Shown here: positions 1-7,503 of the stretch, piece after piece | Layout: each line of letters starts with the position of its first letter | How positions within the stretch are numbered: position 1 is the first letter of the stretch | Assembly (NCBI RefSeq): GCF_018863235.1 | Contig: NZ_JAHKRS010000002.1 | Location: 620,001-684,000, forward strand | Direction of reading: 5' to 3' | Length of the DNA: 64,000 nucleotides | Source: Pseudomaricurvus albidus | GTDB taxonomy: Bacteria; Pseudomonadota; Gammaproteobacteria; Pseudomonadales; Cellvibrionaceae | The notes under the pieces: generated by a model | Told to the model about the DNA's origin: nothing | Seen by the model: the letters and a program-made list of their open reading frames with translations, nothing else | Databases searched by the model: none | Program-made: the position numbers and the translations under genes

Positions 1-1934
1 TAGAACTGCCGGATCAGTTGCTTTTCTGACTCGCTTAACTCATTAAAGTTCTTGGAGCTGAGTTTTTCCATTTCCTGTTTTTGCTTTTGCTTGCCGAGCT
101 GGCTTTCAATGCGGTTGAGGCAATCCAGGTATTCCTGCTGGGCGTTGTAGGGCCCGCGCTGGCGAGCATCGCTGAGAAGTTCAACCGTGGCCAGCTTGGC
201 CAGCTCATCGCTGGCAGCAGCGCCTTTGCTGCCGCGCCAATGGCCCAGAATGCGCGGCAGGCTGTAGTTGGGTCGCTGCTTGAGAAAGGCGAGCAGTTCG
301 GTGTACAGGGCCAGATCCGGGTCCGGGCTGTTGTGGATATTGGGAATGTCCGGCGTGAGCGGGATCAGTTCCGGGTGTTGCAGGACAATGGCACACAGCA
401 ATTTGCTCGGGGGAAGTTTGATCGGTCCCCGATAGCTGGTCTGAGGGCGTGTGCTGGTTACGCTCGCTGATGCTTGGGCAATGCGATCGTCCGCAGGGTA
501 ATCACGGCTGGCTGTCCAGTCGTCCTGTATGGGGGGCGGATTATGGTGTGCCTCGGCTTGTGTGTCCGGGTTGTAAGCCGGTGCCGCTCGGTGATGATCA
601 GCCGTCTGGGGTTGGCTGACCTGAGCTTTTTCTTCGGGAGTGTTAACCAGCTCCATGAGTGTGTCCATGGGGAGGCCGGTGCGCTGGGCCAGGTTGGCGA
701 ACATCAGTTCCCGAAAAACGCCTGCTGGCAATTTGTGCAGCAGTGGTGCCGCGCGTTTGCTCAGTCGTGCCCGACCCTCCATGGACTGGATGTCGATACC
801 GTCGGCGACGCTGTCAAACAGGAAGTCTTCCAGCGGTACTGCCAGTTCGACCATGTTGGAGAATTTCTCCGCGCCCACCTGACGTATCAGGGTGTCCGGG
901 TCTTCGCCGTCGGGTAAAAACAGGAATTTAACCTGGCGGCCATCCTGCATGGCGCCCAGGCTGTTTTCCAGGGCGCGCTTGGCAGCGTTGCGGCCGGCCT
1001 CGTCGCCGTCGAAGCAGAACACCACTTCCTGAGTGTATTTAAAGGCAAGGGCGAGATGATCTTCGCCGCAGGCGGTACCCAGTGTGGCCACACCGTAGCG
1101 GATATCGAACTGTGCCAGCGCCACCACGTCCATATAGCCTTCCACGACCAGCAGTCGCGGCAGTTGGCGATAGGCCTGGCGTGCCTCGTACAGACCGTAG
1201 AGCTCCCTGCCTTTGTGGAATACCGGGGTTTCCGGCGAGTTCAGATATTTGGGTTTGTCGTCGCCCAGGACGCGTCCGCCAAAGCCGATCACGCGGCCGC
1301 GGGTGTCGCGGATCGGGAACATGATGCGATTGCGGAAGCGGTCGTAACGTCGACCGTCTTCCGGCCGTTCGATCAGCATGCCGCCTTCGGCCAGCAGGTG
1401 TTTGTCCTCTTCGGTCAGGCCGATGGCTTTTAGCAGGTTGTCCCAGCCCGGTGGGGCGTAGCCAATGCCAAAATCGCGGGCGATCTCGCCGCTCAGGCCT
1501 CGCTGCTGGAGGTAGTTGATGGCGTGTTGGCGGGCGGGGCTGTGTCGCAGTTGCTGGCGGAAAAACTGGTCGGTTTTTTCCAGCAGCTGGTAGAGGTTTT
1601 TGCGTTCCTGCTGGCGCGGTGAGTCGTTGCTTGCCTCGCGCGGCACTTCCAGGCCAACCATCTTGGCCAGCTCTTCCACGGCATCCGGGAAGCTCAGGCG
1701 GTCGTGCTCAAGCACAAACCCCAGTGCTGTGCCGCTGGCGCCACAGCCAAAGCAGTAATAAAACTGTTTGTCGGGGCTGACGGTAAAGGAGGGGGTTTTT
1801 TCTTCGTGGAAAGGGCAGCAGGCGCTGTAGTTTTTACCGGTCTTTTTCAGTTTGACACGGGCATCCACCACATCGACGATGTCGATGCGATCCAGAAGAT
1901 CGTCGATAAATGTTTGGGGAATCAGGCCTGCCAT
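1..1934 (-). CDS. dnaG: DNA primase DnaG (3' end cut by window edge)
   Basis: Synthesises RNA primers for replication at the fork with DnaB helicase. About 644 residues are visible and the stop lies beyond base 1. The N-terminal zinc ribbon shows C40, H43, C61 and C64, with the CPFHEEKTPSF motif. The RNA polymerase core and TOPRIM domain follow, with the glutamate in VVEGYMDVVAL and the CFDGDEAG acidic motif. A Pro/Gln-rich linker then leads to the DnaB-binding C-terminal domain. The ATG at 1934 begins MAGLIPQTFIDDL, the usual DnaG start. It is the third gene of the rpsU-yqeY-dnaG operon. In this family rpoD normally comes next, which would lie just left of the window (inference). Confidence 0.97.
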   Translation of the reverse strand, partial: MAGLIPQTFIDDLLDRIDIVDVVDARVKLKKTGKNYSACCPFHEEKTPSFTVSPDKQFYYCFGCGASGTALGFVLEHDRLSFPDAVEELAKMVGLEVPREASNDSPRQQERKNLYQLLEKTDQFFRQQLRHSPARQHAINYLQQRGLSGEIARDFGIGYAPPGWDNLLKAIGLTEEDKHLLAEGGMLIERPEDGRRYDRFRNRIMFPIRDTRGRVIGFGGRVLGDDKPKYLNSPETPVFHKGRELYGLYEARQAYRQLPRLLVVEGYMDVVALAQFDIRYGVATLGTACGEDHLALAFKYTQEVVFCFDGDEAGRNAAKRALENSLGAMQDGRQVKFLFLPDGEDPDTLIRQVGAEKFSNMVELAVPLEDFLFDSVADGIDIQSMEGRARLSKRAAPLLHKLPAGVFRELMFANLAQRTGLPMDTLMELVNTPEEKAQVSQPQTADHHRAAPAYNPDTQAEAHHNPPPIQDDWTASRDYPADDRIAQASASVTSTRPQTSYRGPIKLPPSKLLCAIVLQHPELIPLTPDIPNIHNSPDPDLALYTELLAFLKQRPNYSLPRILGHWRGSKGAAASDELAKLATVELLSDARQRGPYNAQQEYLDCLNRIESQLGKQKQKQEMEKLSSKNFNELSESEKQLIRQF

Positions 1935-2045
1935 GCACCGAGTTTACCGTGTCTGCGAGAGTTGGGGTAGCCGGGCTTGTCTGGGCACGTCGGGGAGTTC
2001 AGGTTGGCGGCGTCCGGTGTTTTGAGGGGCTGGCGCAGCCGGGCA

Positions 2046-2495
2046 TTAACCCAGTTTGGATTTGACCAGCTTGCTCACGGCGCCCACGTCGGCACGACCT
2101 TGCACCTGAGGTTTTACCAGTCCCATCACTTTGCCCATGTCTCGCGGGCTTTCGGCGCCGCTGTCGGCAATGGCTTGAGTGATGATCTTGTCGAGCTCTT
2201 CATCGCTCAGGGCTTCCGGCAGGAATTCCTGAATAACGACCATTTCGGCGCGTTCGATATCGGCCAGCTCTTCGCGGCCTGCGTCGACATACTGGGTGAT
2301 AGAGTCGCGGCGCTGCTTGCACATCTTGTCGAGAATCACCAGAAGACGTTCATCATCAACGTCCACTCGCTCGTCGACTTCAATGCGCTTGATTTCGGCT
2401 TGAATCATGCGAATGGTGCCCAGGCGCTCTTTTTCTTTCGCGCGCATGGCCGCCTTCATGGCATCTTTAAGCTGATCTTTCAGTGCAGTAGACAC
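2046..2495 (-). CDS. yqeY: GatB/YqeY domain protein
   Basis: A 149-residue YqeY-family protein. The family shares the helical tail domain of GatB, the amidotransferase subunit that acts on misacylated Asn/Gln-tRNAs, but the free-standing form has no settled function. The sequence is all-helical and charged (KAAMRAKEKERLGTIRMI near the start, then the conserved EFLPEALSDEEL and MGKVMGLVKPQVQGRADVG). Translation starts at GTG 2493-2495 with an AAGAG element about 9 nt upstream; no in-frame ATG precedes it. It sits between rpsU and dnaG on the same strand, as in pseudomonads and many other gammaproteobacteria. It is likely cotranscribed with them, with the 269-nt gap after rpsU holding a strong hairpin. 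Confidence 0.95.
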   Translation of the reverse strand: MSTALKDQLKDAMKAAMRAKEKERLGTIRMIQAEIKRIEVDERVDVDDERLLVILDKMCKQRRDSITQYVDAGREELADIERAEMVVIQEFLPEALSDEELDKIITQAIADSGAESPRDMGKVMGLVKPQVQGRADVGAVSKLVKSKLG

Positions 2496-2649
2496 GTTTC
2501 GACTCTTAAGTTTTGGGTTATTCTGGCTGTAAAGCGGTTGGCAGCTTTGGCGCCAACGTTGCAGGAAGTACAGTGGCTTTCTAAAGCGTACTACACTACA
2601 GCGAACTACAGCTTTCAGTTCAACAATCTACAATCTTTTTCACACAGCT

Positions 2650-2673
2650 ATGCCGCGAGCGGGCTCGCGGCAT
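2650..2673 (-). terminator. Strong GC-rich hairpin between rpsU and yqeY
   Basis: A perfect inverted repeat with arms ATGCCGCGAG (2650-2659) and CTCGCGGCAT (2664-2673) and a 4-nt loop. It lies 92 nt downstream of the rpsU stop on the minus strand. No U-run follows on either strand, so it is not a classical intrinsic terminator. In the E. coli macromolecular synthesis operon an attenuator and processing elements tune rpsU against dnaG and rpoD; this hairpin is placed to do something similar (inference). A weaker hairpin with arms CGGGA and TCCCG lies at about 2695-2721. Confidence 0.45.
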
Positions 2674-2764
2674 ACGGTGAATTGCAAGCAGTTCGGGAAA
2701 CCGGTTTGCCGGCGGTCCCGCTTACTGGCGGATCTTGCTCAGAAGATCCCGGGTCCAGTCGGTC

Positions 2765-2980
2765 TTAGTACAGACGCTGGAACTTGCGTGATTCGCGCTG
2801 AACCTTTTTAGCGTGACGCTTAACGGCAGCGGCAGCAGCACGTTTACGAACAGTAGTTGGCTTCTCGTAGAATTCGCGACGACGAACTTCAGCCAGAACA
2901 CCGGCTTTTTCACATGAACGCTTGAAGCGACGCAGAGCAATATCGAATGGCTCGTTTTCTTTAAGTTTTACTGAAGGCAT
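2765..2980 (-). CDS. rpsU: 30S ribosomal protein S21
   Basis: A 71-residue, strongly basic protein of the small ribosomal subunit, which acts near the anti-Shine-Dalgarno end of 16S rRNA in translation initiation. It is the normal S21 length and carries the family features: [19 protein letters not shown] at the N-terminus, the [20 protein letters not shown] core, and an Arg/Lys-rich tail. The start is ATG at 2980. It is the first gene of the rpsU-yqeY-dnaG operon and is divergent from tsaD. A candidate promoter lies at 3074-3102. Confidence 0.98.
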   Translation of the reverse strand: MPSVKLKENEPFDIALRRFKRSCEKAGVLAEVRRREFYEKPTTVRKRAAAAAVKRHAKKVQRESRKFQRLY

Positions 2981-3291
2981 CTTTTTACCTGTTTAATAGT
3001 CAATTCACCGAGAGAATCATCATCTGACGGAAGTCCGGCCAGAGGGATGTTTCTCATAATCCAAGGGGCGCAAATTCTATACACTTCAATTTGAGACTGC
3101 AATACGAATATGTGGCTGAAATCGATGTTTTGGCTGGCTCTTGAGTCTCAGGCTGATTATTATGCCTGCTTTCCCGTGTCGGATTGGGCCACAAAACACC
3201 CAAAAACATCAAATTCCGACCGAAACGGCGGCGAAATCCGCTGTTTTAAGTTGGCGACATCCACCAGACAACCAAAAGTAGGCATCTGTAC
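2981..3291. other. Divergent intergenic region rpsU/tsaD
   Basis: A 311-nt gap between two divergent essential genes. On the minus side it holds the candidate rpsU promoter at 3074-3102. I saw no convincing -10/-35 pair for tsaD on the plus strand, no stable hairpin and no credible small ORF. Confidence 0.6.
3074..3102 (-). promoter_or_regulatory. Candidate sigma70 promoter of the rpsU operon
   Basis: On the minus strand TTGCAG (3102-3097) is followed, after 17 nt, by TAGAAT (3079-3074), five of six matches to the -10 consensus. The -35 match is only moderate. Transcription would start near 3067, giving a leader of about 85 nt before rpsU. Confidence 0.45.
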
Positions 3292-4350
3292 ATGCGAGTA
3301 TTGGGCATCGAGACCTCTTGCGACGAAACCGGCATTGCGCTGTATGACAGCGAAAAGGGACTGCTGGGGCACAGCCTCTTCAGCCAGATAGCGGTTCACA
3401 GCGAATACGGCGGTGTGGTTCCCGAGTTGGCCTCGCGGGATCATGTGCGCAAAACCCTGCCTTTGATCAATGAAGTGTTGGCCAGTAGCGGCCTGACCAA
3501 GCAGGATATCGATGCCGTCGCCTATACCTCGGGTCCCGGGCTGGTCGGGGCGCTGATGGTGGGTGCCTGCATTGGTCGTGCGCTGGCCTACGGCTGGAAC
3601 GTGCCGGCGGTCGGGGTGCACCATATGGAAGGTCACCTGCTGGCGCCAATGCTGGAGGACACGCCGCCGGAATTTCCCTTTGTGGCTCTGCTGGTGTCCG
3701 GAGGCCATACCCAGTTGGTGCAGGTGGACGGCATCGGCCATTACTCCCTGTTGGGGGAGTCTCTGGATGATGCCGCTGGAGAAGCTTTCGATAAAGCCGC
3801 GAAAATGCTGGATCTGGATTATCCCGGTGGGCCGCAGGTGGCCAGACTGGCCGAGCAGGGTAATCCCGAGCGCTTTACGTTTCCGCGTCCGATGGTAGAT
3901 CGTCCCGGGCTGGATTTCAGCTTCAGCGGGCTGAAAACCTTTACGCTGAACACTGTCGCGGAACACGCGCTGGAAGACGGCTTGCCGGACGATCAGACCT
4001 GTGCTGATATCGCCTGCGCGTTTCAGGAGGCGGTGGTGGACACTCTGGTGATCAAGTGTCGTCGCGCCTTGCAGCAAACCGGTTTTAAAACTCTGGTGAT
4101 TGCCGGCGGGGTGTCTGCCAACACCCGCTTGCGTGAGCGTCTGGAAGCGGCGCTGGCCAAAATCGGCGCGAAGGTGTTTTATGCCCGCCATGAGTTCTGC
4201 ACCGATAACGGCGCGATGATTGCCTACGCAGGCTGTCAGAGGCTGCTGGCGGGGCAGACAGAGGAGTTGGGGGTTTCGGTTACGCCTCGCTGGCCGCTGG
4301 ATACATTGGAGCCGTTAGATGATCAGGCAGCGCCCGAATCGAACTCATGA
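3292..4350 (+). CDS. tsaD: tRNA threonylcarbamoyladenosine transferase TsaD
   Basis: Transfers the threonylcarbamoyl group from threonylcarbamoyl-AMP to A37 of ANN-decoding tRNAs, as part of the TsaB-TsaD-TsaE complex. The 352-residue product begins [18 protein letters not shown], the ASKHA-fold phosphate loop. It carries the metal-binding motif HHMEGHL (around residue 110), the family signature [10 protein letters not shown], and the late [10 protein letters not shown] and [11 protein letters not shown] motifs. The stop overlaps an in-frame ATG for folB (ATGA at 4347-4350), so translation of folB could be coupled. The neighbours folB and folK follow with almost no gap. Confidence 0.98.
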   Translation: MRVLGIETSCDETGIALYDSEKGLLGHSLFSQIAVHSEYGGVVPELASRDHVRKTLPLINEVLASSGLTKQDIDAVAYTSGPGLVGALMVGACIGRALAYGWNVPAVGVHHMEGHLLAPMLEDTPPEFPFVALLVSGGHTQLVQVDGIGHYSLLGESLDDAAGEAFDKAAKMLDLDYPGGPQVARLAEQGNPERFTFPRPMVDRPGLDFSFSGLKTFTLNTVAEHALEDGLPDDQTCADIACAFQEAVVDTLVIKCRRALQQTGFKTLVIAGGVSANTRLRERLEAALAKIGAKVFYARHEFCTDNGAMIAYAGCQRLLAGQTEELGVSVTPRWPLDTLEPLDDQAAPESNS

Positions 4351-4394
4351 GCGATCCTTCCTCTACCACCAAGACTGACCAGAGAGCCACATCC

Positions 4395-4772
4395 ATGGAC
4401 ATCGTGTTTATCAACGACCTGCGTATCGACACCATCATCGGCATCTATGATTGGGAGCGTCAGGTGCGCCAGACGGTCAGTCTGGATCTGGAGATGTCCA
4501 CAGACATCCGCAAGGCGGCAGAGACTGACGATATTCAATACGCCCTGAACTACAAGTCTGTCGCGATGCGATTGGTGGAGTTTATCGGCGGCAGTGAGTT
4601 CCAGCTGGTGGAAACCATGGCTGAGCAGGTGTGTGAGATTGTGCGGAAGGAGTTCGGTGTGGCCTGGGTGAAGTTGACCCTGAGAAAACCCGGTGCCTTG
4701 CGGGAATCCCGTGATGTGGGGTTGATCATTGAGCGTGGTGCCCGGGTACCGTCTGTGAGTGAGTCGCGCTGA
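4395..4772 (+). CDS. folB: Dihydroneopterin aldolase
   Basis: Cleaves 7,8-dihydroneopterin to 6-hydroxymethyl-dihydropterin and glycolaldehyde in folate synthesis. Motifs include the N-terminal MDIVFINDLRIDTIIGIYDW and the late LTLRKPGALRESRDVGL, which holds the conserved lysine region. Two starts are possible. ATG 4347 overlaps the tsaD stop and adds 16 polar residues (141 aa). ATG 4395 gives 125 aa and matches where the family normally begins, so I chose it. The stop overlaps the folK start by one base (TGATG), indicating translational coupling with the next enzyme of the pathway. Confidence 0.93.
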   Translation: MDIVFINDLRIDTIIGIYDWERQVRQTVSLDLEMSTDIRKAAETDDIQYALNYKSVAMRLVEFIGGSEFQLVETMAEQVCEIVRKEFGVAWVKLTLRKPGALRESRDVGLIIERGARVPSVSESR

Positions 4773-5284
4773 TGGCCCGGGTGTACCTCAGTCTGGGCAG
4801 TAACATCTCTCCGACGCAGTACATCTGTGCGGGGCTGGATGCGTTGGCCGATCAATTTGGCGAGTTGACGATATCACCGGTTTACGAAAGTGTGGCGGTG
4901 GGCTTTGACGGCGACAACTTTATCAATCTGGTGGTTGGAATCGATACGTCCCTGTCGGTGGGGGACTTGTCGGCCCGGTTAAAAGCGATTGAGGATGCCA
5001 ACGGTCGCGTACGCAGCGGGCCTAAATACAGCGGCCGCACGCTGGATATCGATATCCTGACCTATGATGATCTCTGTGGCGTCGTGGATGGCGTTACTCT
5101 CCCGCGCGGTGAAGTGTTGCGCAATGCGTTCGTGTTGTTGCCTCTGTCTGAAGTGGCGCCGGATGACAAGCACGCCAGGAGCGGTGAAACCTTTGCGGCG
5201 CTCTGGCGCGATTATCAGCGTGATCAGAAGTTGTGGCGAGTGGACTTTTGCTGGCGGGAGCAGCAGATTTCGGTCGCGGAGTAA
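4772..5284 (+). CDS. folK: 6-hydroxymethyl-7,8-dihydropterin pyrophosphokinase (HPPK)
   Basis: Transfers pyrophosphate from ATP to 6-hydroxymethyl-dihydropterin, the step before dihydropteroate synthase. The 170-residue protein opens with VYLSLGSNISP, the family start. It carries the ATP/Mg-binding signature GRTLDIDILTYDD (around residues 87-99), with the two aspartates and upstream arginines expected. It overlaps folB by one base, so two consecutive folate enzymes are translated together. It is convergent with the oxygenase gene at 5340. Confidence 0.95.
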   Translation: MARVYLSLGSNISPTQYICAGLDALADQFGELTISPVYESVAVGFDGDNFINLVVGIDTSLSVGDLSARLKAIEDANGRVRSGPKYSGRTLDIDILTYDDLCGVVDGVTLPRGEVLRNAFVLLPLSEVAPDDKHARSGETFAALWRDYQRDQKLWRVDFCWREQQISVAE

Positions 5285-5300
5285 CTCTGGTTTTTTCTCC

Positions 5301-5328
5301 AGTCGCTTCGTGTGAGTGACTCTCTTTT
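5301..5328. terminator. Probable terminator between convergent genes
   Basis: Arms AGTCGCT (5301-5307) and AGTGACT (5315-5321), paired with one G-U wobble around a 7-nt loop, are followed by CTCTTTT on the plus strand. It lies 16 nt after the folK stop. The reverse strand has a U-rich stretch opposite GGTTTTTTC only on the wrong side, so it probably serves folK mainly. Confidence 0.5.
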
Positions 5329-5339
5329 AGCCCCTGAGT

Positions 5340-6224
5340 TTAAAACAATCTGGACAGTCTCCAGATCACCGGCGTTCCCTCCAGTTTGTCCCGCACAACG
5401 TCCCTGAATGGTTTCCTGATTTGAAACAGGTCGAAGGTCAGATCGCAACAGAAGTTGATGTGTCTTCGGGGAATGTCGGTGGCCTCTCTTCGGGATACCG
5501 CGTGTATGGACTTTGGTGAGTTGATAAACAGCACTAACGTATTGGCTTGGTAGTGCCCCGTGTCGACATGGTTAATCTTGTCTGGTGAAATTTCCATCGG
5601 TGAGGCATCGACGCGAATGCTGTAGGCATCCGGATATTGCTGATCCGGGTTTTTCGCCTCTCCAATCAGCAGATCTCCTCCCCGTGAGTCGTCTTCAGGT
5701 TGACGGAAATAAAGCAGAGCAGCAAAGAGTTCCGAGGGCCTGTCGATATGGTAGCCCCGGATCTCTCGTTCATGCTGGGTGTAGTTGACATAAAACTGGC
5801 ATTCCATCGATACGTCGGCACCTTTTGCCAATCGGTCAGCACGTCCACCGGGGCGCATACCAACGATGGCATCTTTCAGTGATTTGTTCAGTTTGCGTTC
5901 GATGTCTGGGTAGAGCGCATGAATTTGTTCGCCAAAAAGATCCAGTATTTCACCGAAAAAGTCAGTTGACGTGTGGTAGTGGAAGAAGTCGCGCCACAGA
6001 GCTGAAATGCTGTTGTCTTTAACGACTTTACAGGCGGGATAGTCATACCAGGTATCCTTCTTGGCCTTCCCATCCATGACCGTTTCTACCGGCGGTAAAG
6101 AAGACTGCAGTGTGTCAAACAGTTCCGGATCCAGAGCGTTTTCAATGATGATGTGCGGGTAGGGCGATGTTTTGATCTGGGCTTTTGCTGCGCGGGACAA
6201 AACGCTCAATGATTTGGGTGCCAT
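5340..6224 (-). CDS. 2-oxoglutarate/Fe(II)-dependent oxygenase family protein
   Basis: A 294-residue protein with the hallmarks of the double-stranded beta-helix dioxygenases. GYHID near residue 160 supplies the HxD iron ligands. SIHAVSR near residue 240 supplies the distal His. An Arg pair in DIPRRHINF about 12 residues later is placed to bind 2-oxoglutarate. LYFRQPEDDSRGGDL between them is typical of prolyl-hydroxylase-like members that act on proteins or small molecules. The longer frame starts at a TTG; ATG 6224 has AAGGA 8 nt upstream and was chosen. The substrate cannot be predicted. It stands alone between convergent folK and the upstream hsp20 gene. Confidence 0.8.
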   Translation of the reverse strand: MAPKSLSVLSRAAKAQIKTSPYPHIIIENALDPELFDTLQSSLPPVETVMDGKAKKDTWYDYPACKVVKDNSISALWRDFFHYHTSTDFFGEILDLFGEQIHALYPDIERKLNKSLKDAIVGMRPGGRADRLAKGADVSMECQFYVNYTQHEREIRGYHIDRPSELFAALLYFRQPEDDSRGGDLLIGEAKNPDQQYPDAYSIRVDASPMEISPDKINHVDTGHYQANTLVLFINSPKSIHAVSRREATDIPRRHINFCCDLTFDLFQIRKPFRDVVRDKLEGTPVIWRLSRLF

Positions 6225-6347
6225 GATCAATTCCTTGTGTTGGCTTTCCTGTCAATCCTAATGTTAGTGGCTATTCATACTGCTGGAAAGGTTGGTTAGC
6301 TTTTGCCTGATTGACTCGACGTTGTTGCGGGTGCTGGCGGTTGAGGG

Positions 6348-6388
6348 CTGGCAGAGGCGTCAGCGGTTGAATCCGGCGACTCTGCCAG
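6348..6388 (-). terminator. Hairpin downstream of hsp20
   Basis: Perfect 9-bp arms CTGGCAGAG (6348-6356) and CTCTGCCAG (6380-6388) enclose a 23-nt loop, 22 nt past the hsp20 stop on the minus strand. There is no U-run, so this may be an RNA-stabilising or Rho-linked structure and not an intrinsic terminator. Confidence 0.4.
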
Positions 6389-6410
6389 CAGGCAGTTTGA
6401 TGTTTGGGTT

Positions 6411-6836
6411 TTAGTGAATATCGATTTTGCGGCTGTTGTCCGGCTTGATTTCCGGCTTCGGGACAGTGAGAGTCAGGATGCCGTTTTTAAATTTGGCGTC
6501 GATATCTTCCTGTTTGACACCGTTACCCAAATTAAAAGTGCGAACAAATTTGCCGTAGCGCCTTTCCTGTCGAATTATGCGCCCGTCTTTTTCTTCCTTG
6601 TCTTCCTGGTGGCTTTCGGCCTGGATGCAGAGCACGCCGTTTTCCAGTGTGACTTCCACATCTTCCTTCTCGATGCCAGGCAATTCAGCACTGATGAGGT
6701 ACTGATGTGCTTTTTCCCGGACCTCGACGCGGGGGGTAAAAGACGATTTTTGCTTGTCGCTTAAAAGATCCGGGGTTCGGAAACGGTCGAACAAATGATC
6801 AAAATCGAACATGGAGTTGCGTGGAATTAAACTCAT
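6411..6836 (-). CDS. Small heat-shock protein (Hsp20 / alpha-crystallin family)
   Basis: An ATP-independent holdase that keeps unfolding proteins soluble until DnaK/ClpB act. The 141-residue product has a short N-terminal arm (SLIPRNSMFDFDHLFDRF). Its alpha-crystallin domain spans about residues 35-130, with AELPGIEKEDVEVTLENGVL and the closing NGILTLTVPKPE. The C-terminal IDI tripeptide is of the I-x-I type that mediates oligomer contacts. The ATG at 6836 was chosen because a near-perfect Shine-Dalgarno sequence GGGGAGGT precedes it by about 5 nt; the frame remains open upstream but lacks such a site. I could not identify a clear sigma32 promoter. Confidence 0.93.
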   Translation of the reverse strand: MSLIPRNSMFDFDHLFDRFRTPDLLSDKQKSSFTPRVEVREKAHQYLISAELPGIEKEDVEVTLENGVLCIQAESHQEDKEEKDGRIIRQERRYGKFVRTFNLGNGVKQEDIDAKFKNGILTLTVPKPEIKPDNSRKIDIH

Positions 6837-6966
6837 ATTGACCTCCCCTATTCTCTCTGTGGTGGATGAGCATAAAGAGTATAGAACAGCGTGTAATCCA
6901 TGCATGCCAAGACAGGCTGGCCGGAGACAGTACGTTGAACCGTTGCTTCCGGCCGTTGTTCGTCAG

Positions 6967-7335
6967 TCAGTGCGTATTAGTAGCGCAGCGAATGCATAAC
7001 TCGGTTTCAGGCAGGGCGCTGAGGCGTTGCTGGCCGATCAGTTTGCCGCAGTGACTGCAGACGCCGTACGAGTGATCCCCCAGCTTTTTCAGCACCTTGT
7101 GGATTTGCAGTAATTCCTGAGCGGTTTGACAGGCAATGCGTTCCAGAACTTCGTCGTTTTCTCTTTCCTGGGCCTGTTCTTCCCAGTCTGGATGGTGTTG
7201 CTGATGAAGGTCTGTTTCCAGGGCGGTGAGTCGTTGCGATAGTTCGGCCTGGCGGCGCAGCAAGTGCTTGCGGGCTTCAGCCTGCTGGTTTAAGAGAGGT
7301 TCCTGCCGATTCATAACAAATTCCTGCTTGCTCAT
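6967..7335 (-). CDS. DksA/TraR-family C4 zinc-finger protein
   Basis: A 122-residue protein with an N-terminal coiled-coil region (about 15-80, rich in Gln, Glu and Leu). A C-terminal zinc finger follows: CSHC, then 17 residues, then CIRC. It resembles TraR/YbiI-like members of the DksA family, which bind in the RNA polymerase secondary channel, but is shorter than DksA itself (about 150). The Asp pair at the DksA coiled-coil tip is not obvious, although NDEVLER and TDLH are near it. It may therefore be a DksA paralogue with altered activity (inference). AGAAG lies 6 nt before ATG 7335; a second in-frame ATG at 7314 is possible. Confidence 0.85.
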   Translation of the reverse strand: MSKQEFVMNRQEPLLNQQAEARKHLLRRQAELSQRLTALETDLHQQHHPDWEEQAQERENDEVLERIACQTAQELLQIHKVLKKLGDHSYGVCSHCGKLIGQQRLSALPETELCIRCATNTH

Positions 7336-7469
7336 GACATTCTTCTGATTTGAGGGTCAGTATGCACAGGGTTGTCGAGGGAGTTCTTGAGCTGGATCAA
7401 AAAAATCTCGAAACTCAAAAGGGTAGGGTTTAGAGAACAGAGGGGGCGGGGGGAGATAATCGGGGGAAG

Positions 7470-7496
7470 ACAACCCCGGATAGAGGCCGGGGTTGT
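7470..7496 (-). terminator. Hairpin terminator after ettA
   Basis: Perfect 10-bp arms ACAACCCCGG (7470-7479) and CCGGGGTTGT (7487-7496) with a 7-nt loop begin 8 nt past the ettA stop on the minus strand. The downstream minus-strand sequence is CTTCCCCC, so the U-tract is weak but the stem is very stable. Confidence 0.6.
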
Positions 7497-7503
7497 TTCG
7501 GAA

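Noticed and set aside
3160-4191. A 343-codon open frame on the strand opposite tsaD
   Set aside because: It lies wholly antisense to a conserved tsaD, its translation has no recognisable domain and a composition typical of a shadow frame (rich in His, Gln, Arg).
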